Shown: positions 36,185 to 51,001 of the stretch, in pieces
Layout of the letters: each line of letters opens with the position of its first letter
Numbering within the stretch: position 1 is the first letter of the stretch
Assembly: GCA_008692225.1 (NCBI GenBank)
Contig: VICG01000007.1
Span: forward strand, 1,894,501-1,958,500
Reading direction: 5' to 3'
Length of the DNA stretch: 64,000 nt
DNA from: Monilinia fructicola
Taxonomy: Eukaryota; Ascomycota; Leotiomycetes; Helotiales; Sclerotiniaceae
The notes under the pieces: generated by a model
Told to the model about the DNA's origin: nothing
What the model saw: only the letters and a program-made list of their open reading frames with translations
Database searches by the model: none
Position numbers and translations under genes: made by a program

Positions 36185-38363
36185 TTAGAATACGGCACCC
36201 CCAACAATGAATACGCGTTCCTCTTCTCGCTTAACCCATTGGATTATTTTATTGGCGCCTTGGGCTAGACCCGTGCGAGAAGCATTGGGACCGGCTACGC
36301 AGTATAGTTCAAACTGGGGGGTTGTCCAAGCGAGGGAGATGCTATCACGGGAGACGCAATGGAGGACTTTGAGGTGAGAGTGTTTTTTGTGGGTTGCGGA
36401 GTGGAGGTTTTGGTAGCGGTTCATAAGTCTGGGAATTGGTGTTAGTGGTTTGGGGCTTTGGATGGGATAATACCCTTCATAGATACTATACAGTATCTCA
36501 CACACTATCGCTTTGATCTGTACTAAGGTGTTATGGAATTTCAATCTTACCTTCGACGATTGACAAGACTGCTGAAGTAGGGGTCGAATGACGGCATTGT
36601 GAATTGAACATTAGCTCGTGACTTGTAAAGAAAATGCCGTAACGGCGTTCCAGCCACAATATCTGTTGTCTTTGGGCGTCCCTGGCGAACGGCAGCTTTA
36701 ATAATATCCATACTTCCGTTCTTCTCGAGTTGATTGACCACATCATCACGCATTTGCTTCAGATCGAAAAAACTTTCTTTGTCAGCACTTATGAGAAGCA
36801 CCGCGACTTCCTCTTCTGTTTTGCCCTTCTTGCTCTCGGAGACATTGTCTTTAATAGGTTCACCATCTTCCACACTCAGGAAGCTCACATACATATAGAG
36901 GTATCCTCTATTGTTAAACCCAGGAAGACATAGAGGAATCCAGTTTTCGCCGCCTCCGGCTCGGATTCCACCGGCTTCGAAAAGCATATTGAATATCAGT
37001 TGGAGATCGCTAGGATGCAATGAATGTCGTTTGGGGCGTATCACACTGACAAGTCTGCCACCAGCTACGATCAACCCGTAGAGAAGTTTGTCGGTTCGTG
37101 ATTTTAGAAGAGTGTTGTTTATGGCATGGCGTTGAGACTTTCGTAGTTTTAAACACTCTAATGCAGACAATAAAGCAGATGGAGAGCCCTTGGTAAAGGT
37201 ATCTGCGAGTGATGATAGCAATGATTCAGTTCCTTCCAAAGGTCTGCGGAGATCTGTGTTCGGTCGATTCGAGAACAGATGTGTAAGAGTGGGTAGAGTT
37301 AAGGTTGATAAGATTTGCATGTATAGCGCTTCAAGTTGACTTTTCAGTTGGGCATCACTTTCACCAAGTTTGCTGATAGCAACAAAGTATAAGGGTCCAT
37401 CGGTTGAAATGACAAATCTCGTACGACCTGCAGTAAATCCAGCAAGGGGGTCTTTAGAACCCTCGTAGAATGATATGATTGTTTGAATGATTCCAATGTA
37501 GCCATTGATGAGGTTTTGATCTCCATGTCGACTGTATATAGGTTTCCCGGCGGAAGATAGAATCAAGTAATGCTTGAGTTTTTGATTTCCACTGTACAAG
37601 TAATTCCTCCTCGTTTCCACCCTTGCTATCAACTTCTCCTATTTCATCAAACTCACGGTCGAAATTCGCAAGAGAGGCATCCTCAAACTCCACTGTCTCA
37701 TCAATTAATTCACCATGGTCTGCTTGTGAATTTAACAATACCCATGCCGGGCTTTGCGCATTAAGTCGATCATCAAGTAGACTTGCGAGATCACCATTTG
37801 CCTTCAAGGTAGGCGCATAACTCATAAGACTAGCAGTGTCATCATTTTCACTCCCTTCCCGGCTTGTAATCTTTATTTGTGAAGAAATTGACGAAGTAGC
37901 ACCATGTCCCGGCCTTGCTTCAGATGCTGTTCGACTAACTGGTGTAGAGAAAGTACCTCTTGTGCCATCTGGAAAGGACAATGTTTGTATATCGACTGAC
38001 GATAGTGCAGTTGTAGGTTTTGACTGCAGTGCTGGTCGCTTCGGGCCTCCTGGAGTTTTGGGTCGTTCTGCTGTCTGGAGGCGTGAAGGTCTAGGAGGTA
38101 GTGGTGGTCTTTCGCTCTTTTGTATCATCGTTATCTAGGCTATCATTGTCTGTGGCAAGCTCTTTGGCTTTCGCATCGGGAGTTTTTATAGGACTTTCGG
38201 GAGGACCGCCATTCATGCCATTTGAGGCGTCCGATCCATCTTCACCAGTCATCGCATCAGTCACAGCATCATTGACCGTCGCTTTCGCAGACGAAGTTCC
38301 CTTATTTGTTGCATGTGCTCGTTCATGGGGAGATGCATCCGAGAGAATAGGAGAAACTCCCAT
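36185..38363 (-). CDS. MON1: Vacuolar fusion protein MON1
   Basis: With Ccz1, MON1 is the exchange factor for Rab7/Ypt7 and drives late endosome, autophagosome and vacuole fusion. Exons 36551-38363 and 36185-36428, intron 122 nt. About 684 residues. The first 250 residues are a disordered, Ser/Pro-rich region ([10 protein letters not shown]; an acidic [11 protein letters not shown] segment). The longin-type core starts at [20 protein letters not shown] and continues through [31 protein letters not shown] and [19 protein letters not shown]. The C-terminal domain has [13 protein letters not shown] and the terminal [17 protein letters not shown]. Two extra bases are inferred: the TTTTT run at 37579-37583 and TTTT at 38118-38121. 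More 5' exon sequence is possible, since CGCAG precedes the ATG. Confidence 0.95.
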
Positions 38364-38730
38364 TAGGTCCCTGCGGGAGAATGGATGTCTTGACTAATGG
38401 TGAATTCACATTAATTATGGAATTGATTTGCATACAACACATCATGATGTTCCTGCAATAACAACTCACCTACGTAAAAATGCGAGTCCTTTGAACTTTC
38501 TCGATATAACAAGGATATTTAAGGCTGTGGTTTGTACACGCAGGGCTGGAGCCACTGAAGTTTGTCATTTAGCGACAAACTGTCAGCCTTGGGAATTGAA
38601 CATCCATCATACCGTGAGAGTTGCAAGAAGCCACGCGTACGTCATGATTTCATGAATTAATTGCAAAACAACAACAATCAAAAGATGCAAATAATCTTTG
38701 AATCTACTTTTGTGAAGTGCCACAAGAATC
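38364..38730. promoter_or_regulatory. Divergent promoter, MON1 / DOP1
   Basis: 367 bp between the start codons of two endosomal trafficking genes transcribed apart. AT-rich; no named element is seen. Confidence 0.5.
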
Positions 38731-41700
38731 ATGGCCCTTGAGCTCAGCTCTGGCGGTCAGTCAGTATCTCCTGCGAGCTCAGGAAGAGCATCACCAGTTT
38801 CGAGAAAATGGAGGAACCAGTTAGGTGGAGGTAGAGCTCACAACTCTTATATTGTTATATGATAGAACTGATATTCTTGACAGATGAGCCTCCGAATAAA
38901 GATAAGGCATTCCGCAGATATGCATCTGGTGTCGATCGCTCACTCTCACTCTTTGATACTGCCTTACAGGAATGGGCGGATTATATTTCTTTTTTGGGGA
39001 GACTATTGAAGGTGTGTGGTCTCAAGAATGTGAAGAAAGGGAATATACTGAGACAATAATTATAGTCATTACAAGCACACCCTACCAACATAGCTGCTGT
39101 CCCATCTAAAGCAATTGTCGCAAAACGTCTTGCTCAGTGTTTGAACCCCTCATTACCTTCAGGTGTCCATCAAAAGGCTCTTGAAGTTTACGGATATATA
39201 TTTTCAATGATAGGAAAAGATGAATTGTCTAAGGACTTACCCCTCTACTTACCGGGGTTATCGACCACGCTGTCATTTGCATCCCTCTCTGTGAGGGGAC
39301 CATTCCTTGAACTTCTAGAAAAGCATCTACTCAAAATTGATGGACGATCGCTACGACCCGCATTAAAAGCGATCATACTGGCTTTATTGCCAGGTCTCGA
39401 AGAAGAAAACAGTGACGAATTCGAACGTACATTGAAGCTGCTTGATGGTTTTAAACATGCTGTTAGGCCCTCTGGCACGGAAGATCTAGGGGAGAATCAT
39501 AGTAGTGGGGACGAATACTTCTGGCAATGCTTTTTTCTTGCTGCAATAACGAGTAATGGTCGCCGATTGGGAGCGTTGGCCTACCTTAATCGGAATCTCC
39601 CCAAACTCGGACATTCGCCTCCAGAGCAGGGCAATTCGTCATCCAATGGATCTAATAAGAATGATGTTACCATGAACCAATCTCAATTGGCTGAGATTGT
39701 TACTTCACCCGAGCCTGGTTTGCTTTTGCGTTGTTTTGCGGCTGGCTTGGGTGACGAGCAAATCCTAATCCAGCGTGGATTTTTAGATCTCCTAGTTACT
39801 CATTTACCTCTGCATTCGAATGTTTTACAGCAGAGAGTTAAGCCGGAAGACCTTGAGCTTCTTGTCACCGCCGCTGCGGGTGTAGTAACTCGACGTGATA
39901 TGAGCTTAAATAGACGTCTATGGACGTGGCTTTTGGGACCAGAGCCAGTTGGTCATGATAATGAGACTGGCCCAGAATCGCCAACTTCAGTTTCTGGAGA
40001 TCCTCTTGGATCACATGCTTCTTCAAGGACCCAGTACTTCGAAAGTTACGGTCTGAATCCACTTACGCAAGCTCTACTTAAATTGATACGACGTGAACCT
40101 ATCAATCCCATTGAAAAGGCACGGCCATTTCGTATATGCCTTTCTTTAATGGATCGATGGGAGATCGGTGGACTTGTCGTTCCAGACATATTCTTACCCG
40201 TTTGTCAATAGCGTTCGAGGTTACAAGAGCAAGGCAAGCAACAAGGCCGATTTTGCAGAAGTTCTTCGAAGTGCTAGTGTGTTTTTTGATGGTGTAGAAA
40301 GTGGACTAATCTGGGGCGAAATCGTCGGATTAATTGCACAGGCATTAGCCCCTGGAAAGTTATTGCCCGAGGAGCAGATCGATAAATTGTCCCTCGTCAC
40401 ATTCATAATCAACCATTTCAATGTACGAGAAGAGGAAATGCTATTGATACACGCTCCCTTGGCAACCTTGACAATTTTGAGTATGCTGGAAGATGCTAAA
40501 GAAAGGGTGCAGGAGCGCGCAGAGAAGGCTATCGTCACAACTGAAGTTGAAACGTTAGCCTTGAATCTTGCTATGGACTTTCTCGATCTCATCCCAGAAC
40601 GAGCCTTTCAGGTGCGGCCTCCCACTGGTCAATCAGTGGCGAAACATGATGAGGATGAAATCAAAGCTCTTTCGAATGCCCATATAATACATAGTTTGGA
40701 AACTTTCTATGTTCAAGAGCAAGGGAATCTAGATGCATTCCCCCCGCCATTTTCAATTCGTGATGTAAGCGAGCTGCTTGTCCGTCAAGGTGGTAGTATA
40801 GCTAGAGAAAGTTTGTCAAGTTCAGTGTCAAGTGCTGATGCTGGCGTAAAGACCAGACTTCTTGTCGTGCTACTTTCCAAAGTACCCAGGGTTAGAAGTC
40901 TTGATGTCTCGGGATTACTAAAGTCTATGCAAAGCAAATTGAGCATGTCATCTCAAATTCCATTCCTCACATTTACGTCTATCACGTCTCTTTGCACGAG
41001 TCTTTACTCGAATCATTACATATCACTGTCACAATTATCCAATTTAGTGGATCCACTGGTTCGGCTAGCTTGGTCATACCTTTCTGCTTCTCATCCGAAA
41101 TACCATGTCGAGACTGTTCGAAATCTTTGGCAGTTACAGACGACCCTTACACTCGACAACCACGATATAGAAGCCTCAATATGCAATTTGATGATAGAGC
41201 ATGATCTCAACGGTACGTATGCGTCTCGAGACGCCGACCCTGGACGGAGCTTCAGCGTTTTGTGGACACACTCTCTACAAGACAATGCTGGTCACCTTGA
41301 TCGTCGAAGCTCGAATAACGAAACCAAGAATACACCACGACTTTCTGGTATTGGTAATTATGAAGTTATGCTCGCCAAACCTCTCTTCCTATTACTTGAT
41401 GCTCTTCTTGATGAACGCACGCAGCTTTTCATGACTGTTAGAATTTGGCTGCAGAGTCTTGTTGGTATTGACAGGTATGTCTTGTTTGATATCACAATAA
41501 AACTATTTCTTACTTTGGATTAGGTTGTTTCATCTTTTTGTCGCAAAGTTCTCGGGTTATAGTTTCCTATATACAAAATTCGAAGATGCTGGGACCACAG
41601 CGCATCACAATATGCGTGTCTATTCAGATGAAGATGACCTGGATCAATGTTTGTACTATCTCCAAACATTATCCAACGTATTGAGATGGTCTTCAGACAG

Positions 41701-44666
41701 CACATGGGCAGCCCTTGCTCGCAATACCATTTTCTACTGACAGATCACATCGCTCTCTATTTCAAATCAGTAAGTTTAGACATTCACATATTGCTTCCGT
41801 GCTGATAATGTCGTAGCTGGCCGAGACGATGAAATCACACTCTTGGAATTCTTTCTGCATGTGTGCTTGCAAGCAATTTCAGGAACGTATGAACCAGAGA
41901 ACTCGGAACGAAAACCACACATCCATCAGTTTCATCGTACCGCTTTAACTCTTTTGCACCAAATATTATTGAGCCCATATTCTTTATCATTAGGGGAGCT
42001 TCAGTTAGAGCATGTTCTGATTCAGAGGCTAAGCCACTCATTGACTGGAGCCGATCCTTTCATTCAGGTTTTGCTACTAGATGTGGTCTATGCTGCTCTG
42101 AAAATTCGACCTGTTGTCAATCTTCCACCACCATCGCCCACTTTGAAAAAGCGCTCTACAACTATGACCTCTACCATGACTCAACATGACAATATGTCTG
42201 TAGCTTCCCTTTCAATTGAACAGAGCGAGCATACAGGACCTTTCCTACCTCCCCCACCGCCATCATTGGTGAAATGCTTACAGGCAGGATTCGAGGCTGC
42301 TTCGAGCAGATCGGTTCTGGATAGTTGGGTCAGCTTCTTGACAGAGTGCCTACCTCTTTATTCTGACACAATTTTTCAAATCCTTATACCATTAGTAGAA
42401 ACACTCTGCTCACAGATTGGAGAAACTTTTACAAATCTTCAGACCACATTTAAAGAGCCAGGCATGATTTCCGAAGGCTCAGCAGCTCCAGAATCTACTT
42501 TGATCTCTCTACTCAACGGCCTTGAGTTTGTACTCGCAAAGGGACATGACCGATTGTTGAAAGATGAAACGAAAGCACCTGTTGTCAAGAGTCCTGATCA
42601 ACCACAAGGATTCTTTGGAAACATGGTCTCTGGTGTCTTTACCTCTGAAACACCTCAAGCAAGAAGTATAACTGCTAATAACCGTTTAACTGTACTCCTC
42701 TCGTTTCAAGATGCTGTTCGAATTTGCTTCCTAATTTGGTCCTGGGGTGGTCAAGATGGAGTTCAAGATAGTGAATCTACCGCTTCTTTCAATTACACAT
42801 CTTTGCGTATGCGAAATCGAGCTCGGAGACTTCTTGAGCATCTTTTCACGGCTGAAGCATTAGAGTGCTTGGAGACATTGGTTGAAATTGGACAAAGGTC
42901 TACCAAGGGTAGTGATTCTCGGCCTACTGTAATCTTCAATCTTCTTCATGTCCTTGATGGTTCAAGGCCAAAGCATACCATTCCGGCAATTTTCAACGCT
43001 ATATATAGCAGAAACAAATCCAAGTGCGCTGGATCCATCAAGAAAGTCGACCATGACATCCTCATTAAGCGATACGGATTTGGTAACATTTTTAGTGGAA
43101 TATGCAAGATCGTTAGAAGATGATGCTATGGATGAGATTTGGGTTGATTGTATGACTTTCCTCAGAGATTTATTGGCAAATCCATTTCCACATCGACAAA
43201 CTCTCCCAAGTCTTTTAGAGTTTGCCGCCATACTAGGAGTGAAGGTCGATAACACCAATTTTGGAGAGCAGCGTCGAATGCGAAGAGAATTAGGGGTGAG
43301 TAGAAAATCATTGTTTGATGGGAATATGAACTGACACAAGACAGGATCTTTTCCTTAGACTACTTACTGCAATGTTCACAACTAGACCTATGGGATTTTC
43401 GGAGAGTGTAGAGAAGTTAACAGAAACCGATCAGCGGCCTTCCTCCTCTCGTCCTCCGGCAAGATCCGATGATGTCGTTGGGATTTTGGCATCCATTGCA
43501 CCAAATCTACCCAAAATTCTTGTTGAAAATGATCGAATACTGAGCGCGGCGAATACTATCTCGTCGAGTGTTATTGGGCCAACATTCAAGTCTAGATCCT
43601 TCCCAGATAACGTTTCGAATAGTACTCTAGAACTGCTTTATCAGCTCTCTAGGCTTCCTAACACTCAAAAGTCATGGCGAAAAGATCTCGGAGATGCATT
43701 CAACGATTCTCGTTTCTTTGCAAAACAACATCAGTCTCATTGAAAGTGACTGGCTACCACTACTCAGGCAGTGGACATTGAGCGACAAAGAACGAATGCC
43801 AGAATTATTATCACGACTAGTGGCGCCCTCTACGGCTGGGATCGTGTTTTGGTGTCGGGGCAACTTCGGCACGCTTCGAGGCAGATAGGAAATCACAACT
43901 CAATCTCCGCCGAATGGCTACCCTAGTTCTCGCGACCATGGACGATAATTTTGTGACCGATCTCCCCGTCATGCAGGAGAAGATTGTCGAACTTCTCTCC
44001 GCAACTCCAACATCCTCACCTTCCTCCACTACTCGCGCAGATATCTATCTCCTCCTCCGTGCTCTTGTGCTCAAAACGTCAGCTATTCATCTCGCGACCC
44101 TTTGGCCTATAATAAACGCCGAACTCCATGTTGCTATTTCATCGGTTGTGGCACCTGATCACAGTACTCCTTCTGATACTTACAACAATTACTCTATCTT
44201 GCAGGCATGTAAATTATTAGACACTTTACTCTGTATCGCACCTGATGACTTCCAACTCCATGAATGGCTCTTCATAACAGATACAATTGATGCCGTCTAC
44301 CGTCCTTCTTCTTTTCGACCTGTTTCTTTAGTCGACGAATTGAGCGAAGAATTAGGTTTAGCAGCAACCACGAACACAACTGCATTACAAACAGAATCTT
44401 CTTCAGTCGCAGTTTCACAGGCAGCTAAATATTCAATGAGGAGACCTTTGTTGGGAAGGATGAAAGGCGGATTTGGAATTAATGATGAGGGGACTTGGGA
44501 GAGGAAGGACGAATTGGTTGCGAAGGTTTTGAGGCCTTTTTTTAGCCAGTTGAGCATTTTTGCGTTCGAGAGTACGTATGGGATGGGGGCGACTGATTGG
44601 GAGGCTTGTAGGCAAGGGTTGTTGAAGGATCTCTTTGATGAAAGGAGTATTGTTAGGGCGTTGTGA
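38731..44666 (+). CDS. DOP1: DOP1/Dopey-family protein
   Basis: A very large peripheral protein of about 1890 residues. In yeast Dop1 works with the Neo1 flippase and Mon2 in retrograde endosome-to-Golgi traffic; in Aspergillus the relative DopA affects polarity and development. Six exons: 38731-38830, 38884-39011, 39066-41474, 41524-41769, 41817-43295 and 43345-44666; introns are 47-54 nt and all join in phase. The Dopey N-terminal domain is visible from KDKAFRRYASGVDRSLSLFDTALQEWADYISFLGRLLK through VAKRLAQCLNPSLPSGVHQKALEVY. The rest is helical HEAT-like repeat with leucine patterns. Five extra bases are inferred at homopolymers: 40201-40203, 41730-41733, 43012-43014, 43722-43725 and 43847-43850. 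It is close to full length for the family. Confidence 0.93.
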
Positions 44667-47600
44667 TAATTGATGGGGATGAGAGGAAGTGTAGTTAATC
44701 ATGGAAAAATTCAGGCGGGCAATAGAGGCTGGTGGGGATAGAGAAAATGCTTGACATGAAAACGGTGGACGTTGATCTCTGAGGGGCGTTCAGAATTCTT
44801 TTGTTTATTGGGAGAGAGGAGTTATGATATGATTTGATGAGTGGGTGGGTGGTTTCGATTCAAATAGTTATGCGAGATGCAGAGGAGAGAAAATATATAA
44901 GGATATCAACATCTTCATGTTCTGATATATTGCCAGCCTATGATACAACACCACATCATACCTACTCATATATCATGTTACTGATGAGCATATCAAGATT
45001 CAGAGCAAATAGAGTAAATCTCAATCAAAAGTATTGATTAAGAAACAGAAGTCCTCAAAAATCATCTCCTCATGCCCGCCCCGCTTTTCCTCCAACATCA
45101 ACCGAACAGCAGCAACCTAATATATTGAAATACAGCAAAAGGAAGAGACCTTCAAAATGGCAAAAGAAATAACACACTTACAAGGTTTTTTGGGACCTCA
45201 CGTATGACGCAGAAGGAATTAAAGCAACGCAGAAACAAATGAAAGAACAAATGAAACAACAAATGAAACGAGGTCCGTCACTAGACGGCTAAGCCACGAG
45301 CGTGGGATGCTGTTTGTTGACGAAAGAGCAGGTGTTGCAGTATATATTGCAGGGAAGCGTAGTGAATTTGTGGGTAATGAGATTGGGATTCGGTGCATGG
45401 TGGATTGTGGGATGGGATGAGAGAGTAGGAGGGAGATGGGATGAGAAGAGGTAAGGGAGATGGGACGAGAGGGCAATATATATGATCGTCTTCATAGTCT
45501 ACTTCTCTATCATCTTGTTTGTTTCCATTTCCTTAAGTTGGCGACGCAGGTAGTCAAAAGAAACATTTGGAAATTAATCTCGCTACTCCTCATCATGTTG
45601 TTACCTTGGTCGATGCCGGATAATCACAAATCATGTTATACTGATTCGAACAACACTATTGTTTCTACCAGTATCCTCGTTATCCGACATCCTCTACCAT
45701 CAAGATACAATGGAGATAATCGGAATAGGACGTAGGAAAAGCTGAGCTTTTGCAATGGGAAACAAATGGATGGCAATGCAACGGTATCAAAATACTGCAT
45801 GAAAGATGCAGATAGAAATGTTTTGGGCCGATGTCGACTTCAGTACTGTACAGTACGTTCTAATCTCTGGTATCAGATTCAAAACATTGGCGAGCCTGAA
45901 CTATGATCTCGATCTCGCTGTCAACGACCGTCTTACCCCTTCGCTAATCTCGCAAGTTGTCATGCATACCAATATACTCTATGGGTACAAAATTCTCCAA
46001 CAAGTCACCACCTTCTAGCTTTGCCTCGCAGCATTCTTATTCCAACACTTGATATGGATCGCTCGCTTGATAGAGCAGCATCTTTGGCCAACGAGCTACA
46101 GCTTGGTATGCCAGTGGAAGTCTAGAGATTCGTATGATATCTAAGGGACAGGGAAGATTTTCTGAATATGATGACGCAGGGTGAGCATCGAAGAGAAGTT
46201 GGGGGGCAGCGTCATCATGTGAAAAATATGGCATTGAAAGCTAGAAATCAGATGGGAGATAGGCCTCAGAGGGTTCTTTCCTATGAGAGGCTGCTAGAGT
46301 AGGAAATTCTTGTATTTTCGCTGTAGCCGGTTTAATCACCAACTTTTAGATTTTGGTGCTTACCAGGGACTACTTCTTGGATGTTATTGAGCGCTTTCCA
46401 ATTCACTGCCTATACCTTCAAGCCTAGATCGGGGCTTGAGTCATAGAGCTCACTGAGGGTTTTCATGGCCGGACGACCAGTTGTCATACCGGTGCGAAAA
46501 TATCAATACCAAAAATGCTGCAATAATCGCGAATATCATGGCTTCAATTTGTTGTATATTTTCTAACCATAAATCGAACGCTTCCTGACCAATATGACTT
46601 TACCCCACCCATCTAATAACGATACACAAAGAAGTCCCCCTGGATATTGTCGTCTGCAACATGTGCAGATGCAAACGCCACCCAAATCATATGTAGTTAC
46701 GGTAACATTACTTCATACCACCTCTGTATATTATTCGTAATCTTGTCTGCATACTCTACGCCTGCAATGACATCTCCGGATCCTTTACGCGGTACAACGT
46801 TGACAACACAACCGCAACACAGCATATCTAAGACGTCATCGTGAATCTAATCTGCACCACTGTGACTTTCCACGACTTCGTGTTGCACAGCATAGCAGAG
46901 AACGGCATCGCTTGCATTATGCATGCACAGGACAATGTACTTTACATCATATAGAACGAACAGATTTGCAAGCTATCAAATCGAATGGTACGGCAGAGAA
47001 TCGTACATACTGGCAAAGTGATATCAAAAATGGAGAAGTACACTGGTACTTCGGGCATGCCATCCATACCCAAATGGAATTCCCAAGCTCAATTTCTCAA
47101 GGCACCATGGCATACTCGTCCCAGTCTGTTTGTGGTAATTCTTGCATCGTTTACCAACCGCGTGTAAACAAACAGGTACGACCCTCAAACGTTTGTGATC
47201 GCCAAATGGGAGATTAGATTGAAAGATCCTGGCTAACTCTTTTAATAATGACACCCTGAGAAGAGAAGCTGAGTTACGGCGCTGGCACCAGTATCGGTAA
47301 ACGCTCCACCCCCCTTTCTTCCTTTCCTCCTCCCTTCCAGCAGGGCAATTCAAGGCGACTTGATTCGGGATTTGCGGTTGTTGAAAGTGGGTTGGATATA
47401 AATATATTCCCTTCCCTACAGTCACAGTAATTTCAACCCTCATGTCTCGCCTTGCCCGTAGATCATGTCCCTAGCAGGGCCGCTCTCCCATATCCTCGCG
47501 GCCATCAAACACATCCGCCCGGAATAGAAAATCCCAAGACAGAAACAAAAAGAAAATCTCCAATCTCGTCTATCGTTCTAAGAAGTCTTCTCGAAGGTTT

Positions 47601-48718
47601 CCTTTAAGGGTCTCGAAGGTTTCATCTCCGGTACCCCTATTTTCACTTTGCAAGTTGCCTTTTTGGGGACCCTAGCCTCTTGGATCCTGGAGGGTAAACA
47701 GAGTAAACGAAAAACAAAAAAGCAAAAGAAACAAATAATTGAAACTTATGTAATCACATTCCCTGCACCAGCTCAAACCTGTCTATCCTATCTGAGGGAC
47801 CGTAACGAGGATAAGACAGGCATACATTTCGCACTCGGGCTACTCGTTACTACGTATTGAGAATACGAAAGTACAAAACAAGTATCATGACTGACTGGCG
47901 ACTCGCGAGTGACCACTGGGCAAACAATGACGTCCTACCTACTCTATCTCACTCCCAGAAAATTGGACAGGATCAGACTGGAGACTTGGGGTATTTGCCC
48001 GAGAACAGTCAGTCGTCTACGGATTTCCATAAATATCATACAAAGTCTCCTCCCATGGGCCATGAGTGACGAGTCCATCCCATCCCATCCCATCACAAAC
48101 CCAAAGCAAAAAAAGCAAAAAAAGATATACCAAATGTGGTAATCCGTTCCACCTCACGAATTGTCCCTTTGAAGTAATATATCCACCCTTTTCCCATCCA
48201 TGAGTCCATGACTTTTCCAATCCAGTGTTTTCCGCTTCGTTCATTCGTTCATTCGTTCACTCCGTTCATTGGCCATGGTTCAATCTTCGTTGTCCATTAT
48301 TCCCAGCCTCCGAACAAGACCCTGAGAAATTCAACGCACTCAGAAAGCTTGGCGACTAGGGTGAATGTCCACATTATAAATGAAATCTTGAGGGGATTTC
48401 ATATGAGAATGCAAGCCACTTATGTCATATGTCTCACCTGGGTTGAAAAGTAAATTTCGTTGCCTTATCAAAAGTTTCCCATATGAGTGACGAATTTGAT
48501 TTGTGCGCTTTTCTTTGGTTGGGGGTGGAGTAGCTAATAGATGAGATGAGATGATGGCGGGTGCAGCGCCATCACCGTTAACAATGTACTTAATCTATAT
48601 AAACTTCAAACTTACGGATGATAAGGTAGATGCTGTACTATCCTGTACAGTACTCTAAAGATTTTATGGAGCTCATCCTGCAAGATCCAAATCCTTTCAT
48701 GTATCTCAAACCAGCCAT

Positions 48719-48808
48719 CGAACAGCAGCTTCCTCTGTTCTCTCCTCTTCTCTTCTCTCCTCCCCTCTCCTCTCCTCTCCCCTCCCCTCCCCTCCCCCTC
48801 TCCTCTCC
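48719..48808. repeat. CT-rich TCCTCTCC tract
   Basis: About 90 bases composed almost only of C and T (TCTCCTCTCC and CCCTCCCC units). Long pyrimidine strand; promoter or low-complexity repeat. Confidence 0.9.
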
Positions 48809-50201
48809 ACTGTTATCACCAATCTCTACTGGGACTTCCATGCTCCAATTCGTCCTGTAACTGTCATCTGTATGTGTTTGCGTTCTAGACATGGGCCGCC
48901 GTGGAGAATTTGGAGATTCGGTCCAGTTTTTACTCCAATTCTCCACGTCTTTCGGTCAAATTATCACATTCTAGATTGCTATATATAAGTCTTTTCTACA
49001 CCAATGATTCAAAACAGAGCTCGTCACGGTCCAGATGTTCGCCTATCGTCATATCATTGTATGGCATCGTTTAGATCATGTACCATGTATCATGTATGTA
49101 AACAAACCTGGCTGGGGAGGTGATTTGACATAATCGATGAAAAAGGGTCCAAATTCGAACCTCGTTTCACCATTCGGTCAATTTCGATCTCTGCTGTCTA
49201 ATATATGTGTCTAATATGTAACTATTAACTAATATCTCAACGTACCGGCCCGACATCGTATATCTCTCTACCTTTAATATGATCCAAATCTTATCTGATA
49301 CAGCAAAATGAATCCATGACGACGAAACTCATGATAGTAAGATAGTGTGATATATACTTTTTCCTTGCAGTTATTATGTCCTCTTGACTAGGGAAGATTT
49401 CAAAGGAAGGTTTTTGATGCAAGAAACTCTATTCCCTAACTAAACTCCCACAGTAAAGTGTAACGACGGTGAAAAGGCGGGGAAATTTCCGTAACGTCTA
49501 TGGTTAAATGGCGGTAAGCTATTCTCTCCTCCTTCTGCTCTCTTGATGAGAGGCTGTACGCCGTACGATGTATCGGTACCACTGTACCCGTGATGTGTAA
49601 GGTTGAGGCCAAAATTCAAATAAATCGAGTGGTAAACTCAATTCTCCTAATTTCCTACCCACTGAGGTATTTTCTGTCGAAAGAAATTTCCATTGACAAG
49701 ACAACAAACACTAAACGATCAAATAAACGAGAATACTCCTAGCTTCCTCATTACAGCCTGAAGTCCCTTGATGAGGCTGTGTAACGTCCCTCCCCTCGCT
49801 CGAGCTTCCAATTTGTAGAAAATTCGCGACAACCTTCAAGGCATTTCGCTCCGTACTGTACATGTACATTGTACAGTATGCACAGATGACCCACCGGTCT
49901 CTTTTTCCCTCCCGCCTGTACGGAGTGGGAAGTTCTGTAGATGTGTGGCCCCTGGCACAGAAGTGGATACGTGTAAACGTTTCAGAATGTTCCAGGGACA
50001 ATGCAGATTTGCGTCATTGTCTCTCGGATTTTCACCTGGTGATATCAATCCTTACCGCTATCTATCATCCTTACTTGCAACCATCAATTCGTATTTGACA
50101 TCGAACTTTTGTGGATTGGATTGGACCGGTTGGGTAACGTGATCTTCAATCTCATGCCTAACATCTAACGGTACCGAACTTTGGATCCCAGAGACTGGAT
50201 G

Positions 50202-50229
50202 TAGGAGGTGGAGGTGGAGGTGGAGATGG
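50202..50229. repeat. GGAGGT hexanucleotide repeat
   Basis: About five near-perfect copies of GGAGGT in gene-free sequence. Confidence 0.8.
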
Positions 50230-50980
50230 AGGATGGTGTGACATTATGATGGGGGAATTAGTTGGGTACTGACTGATACTGGACAGTACTGTAGACATCA
50301 ATGTTAATCAGAAAAAATGCTTGTTCAAACGCTGATGATCGCAGGAGTATGAAGTAATGATCTACGACCGACTCTCAGTGATGAAGACGCATGGTGGAAG
50401 TAAGGGTTTATTATTCGGTGAGAGCTTGATTGGGGTAAGCTTTTGGTGCTTGTAACTTGGGGAGATCGGGTCTGACTTGGTTTGTCCAATTGGAATTCTT
50501 GGAATGGTTAAACTAGTCGGCGTGATTGGGTTGGCTTGAGATCAGATGAAATTTGATTAGGGGAGTCGGACGGCGGACAGTCAGGGGGGAGTAGAGTCGG
50601 TTTTTAAACTACATGAGTTGGATACGCGATGATAGGGTTGGGAGAGGAAAGGAGTATGTACCGAAATGAGTCCCATGTCCCGCCGGACGTATGGTGAGAG
50701 TCAGGCAAGGATTAGAAGTTGGTATGTCTACGGAGTAGTCGGAGTTCGGTTATACAGTCAATCGAGATTCCATTCTCATATTCCCATCAGTTGTGTGAAA
50801 GTGCAAATATGGTGAAAGGTAATTGGTGTTCGCTAATTCATTCATAATATTAAGTTCTATAATCGTAGTGACTGTATGTATAACCTTTCCATCCATCCAT
50901 CCCATTATCCGTCCACCAGGCTAGCTCAAGCTATTCAACTCTCTAGCCACCCATCTAAACCCATCCATTGCCATCCCCCC

Positions 50981-51001
50981 CATCCATCCATCCATCCATC
51001 C
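50981..51001. repeat. CATC microsatellite
   Basis: Five to six copies of CATC on the plus strand; a similar shorter ATCC run lies near 50890. Confidence 0.9.
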
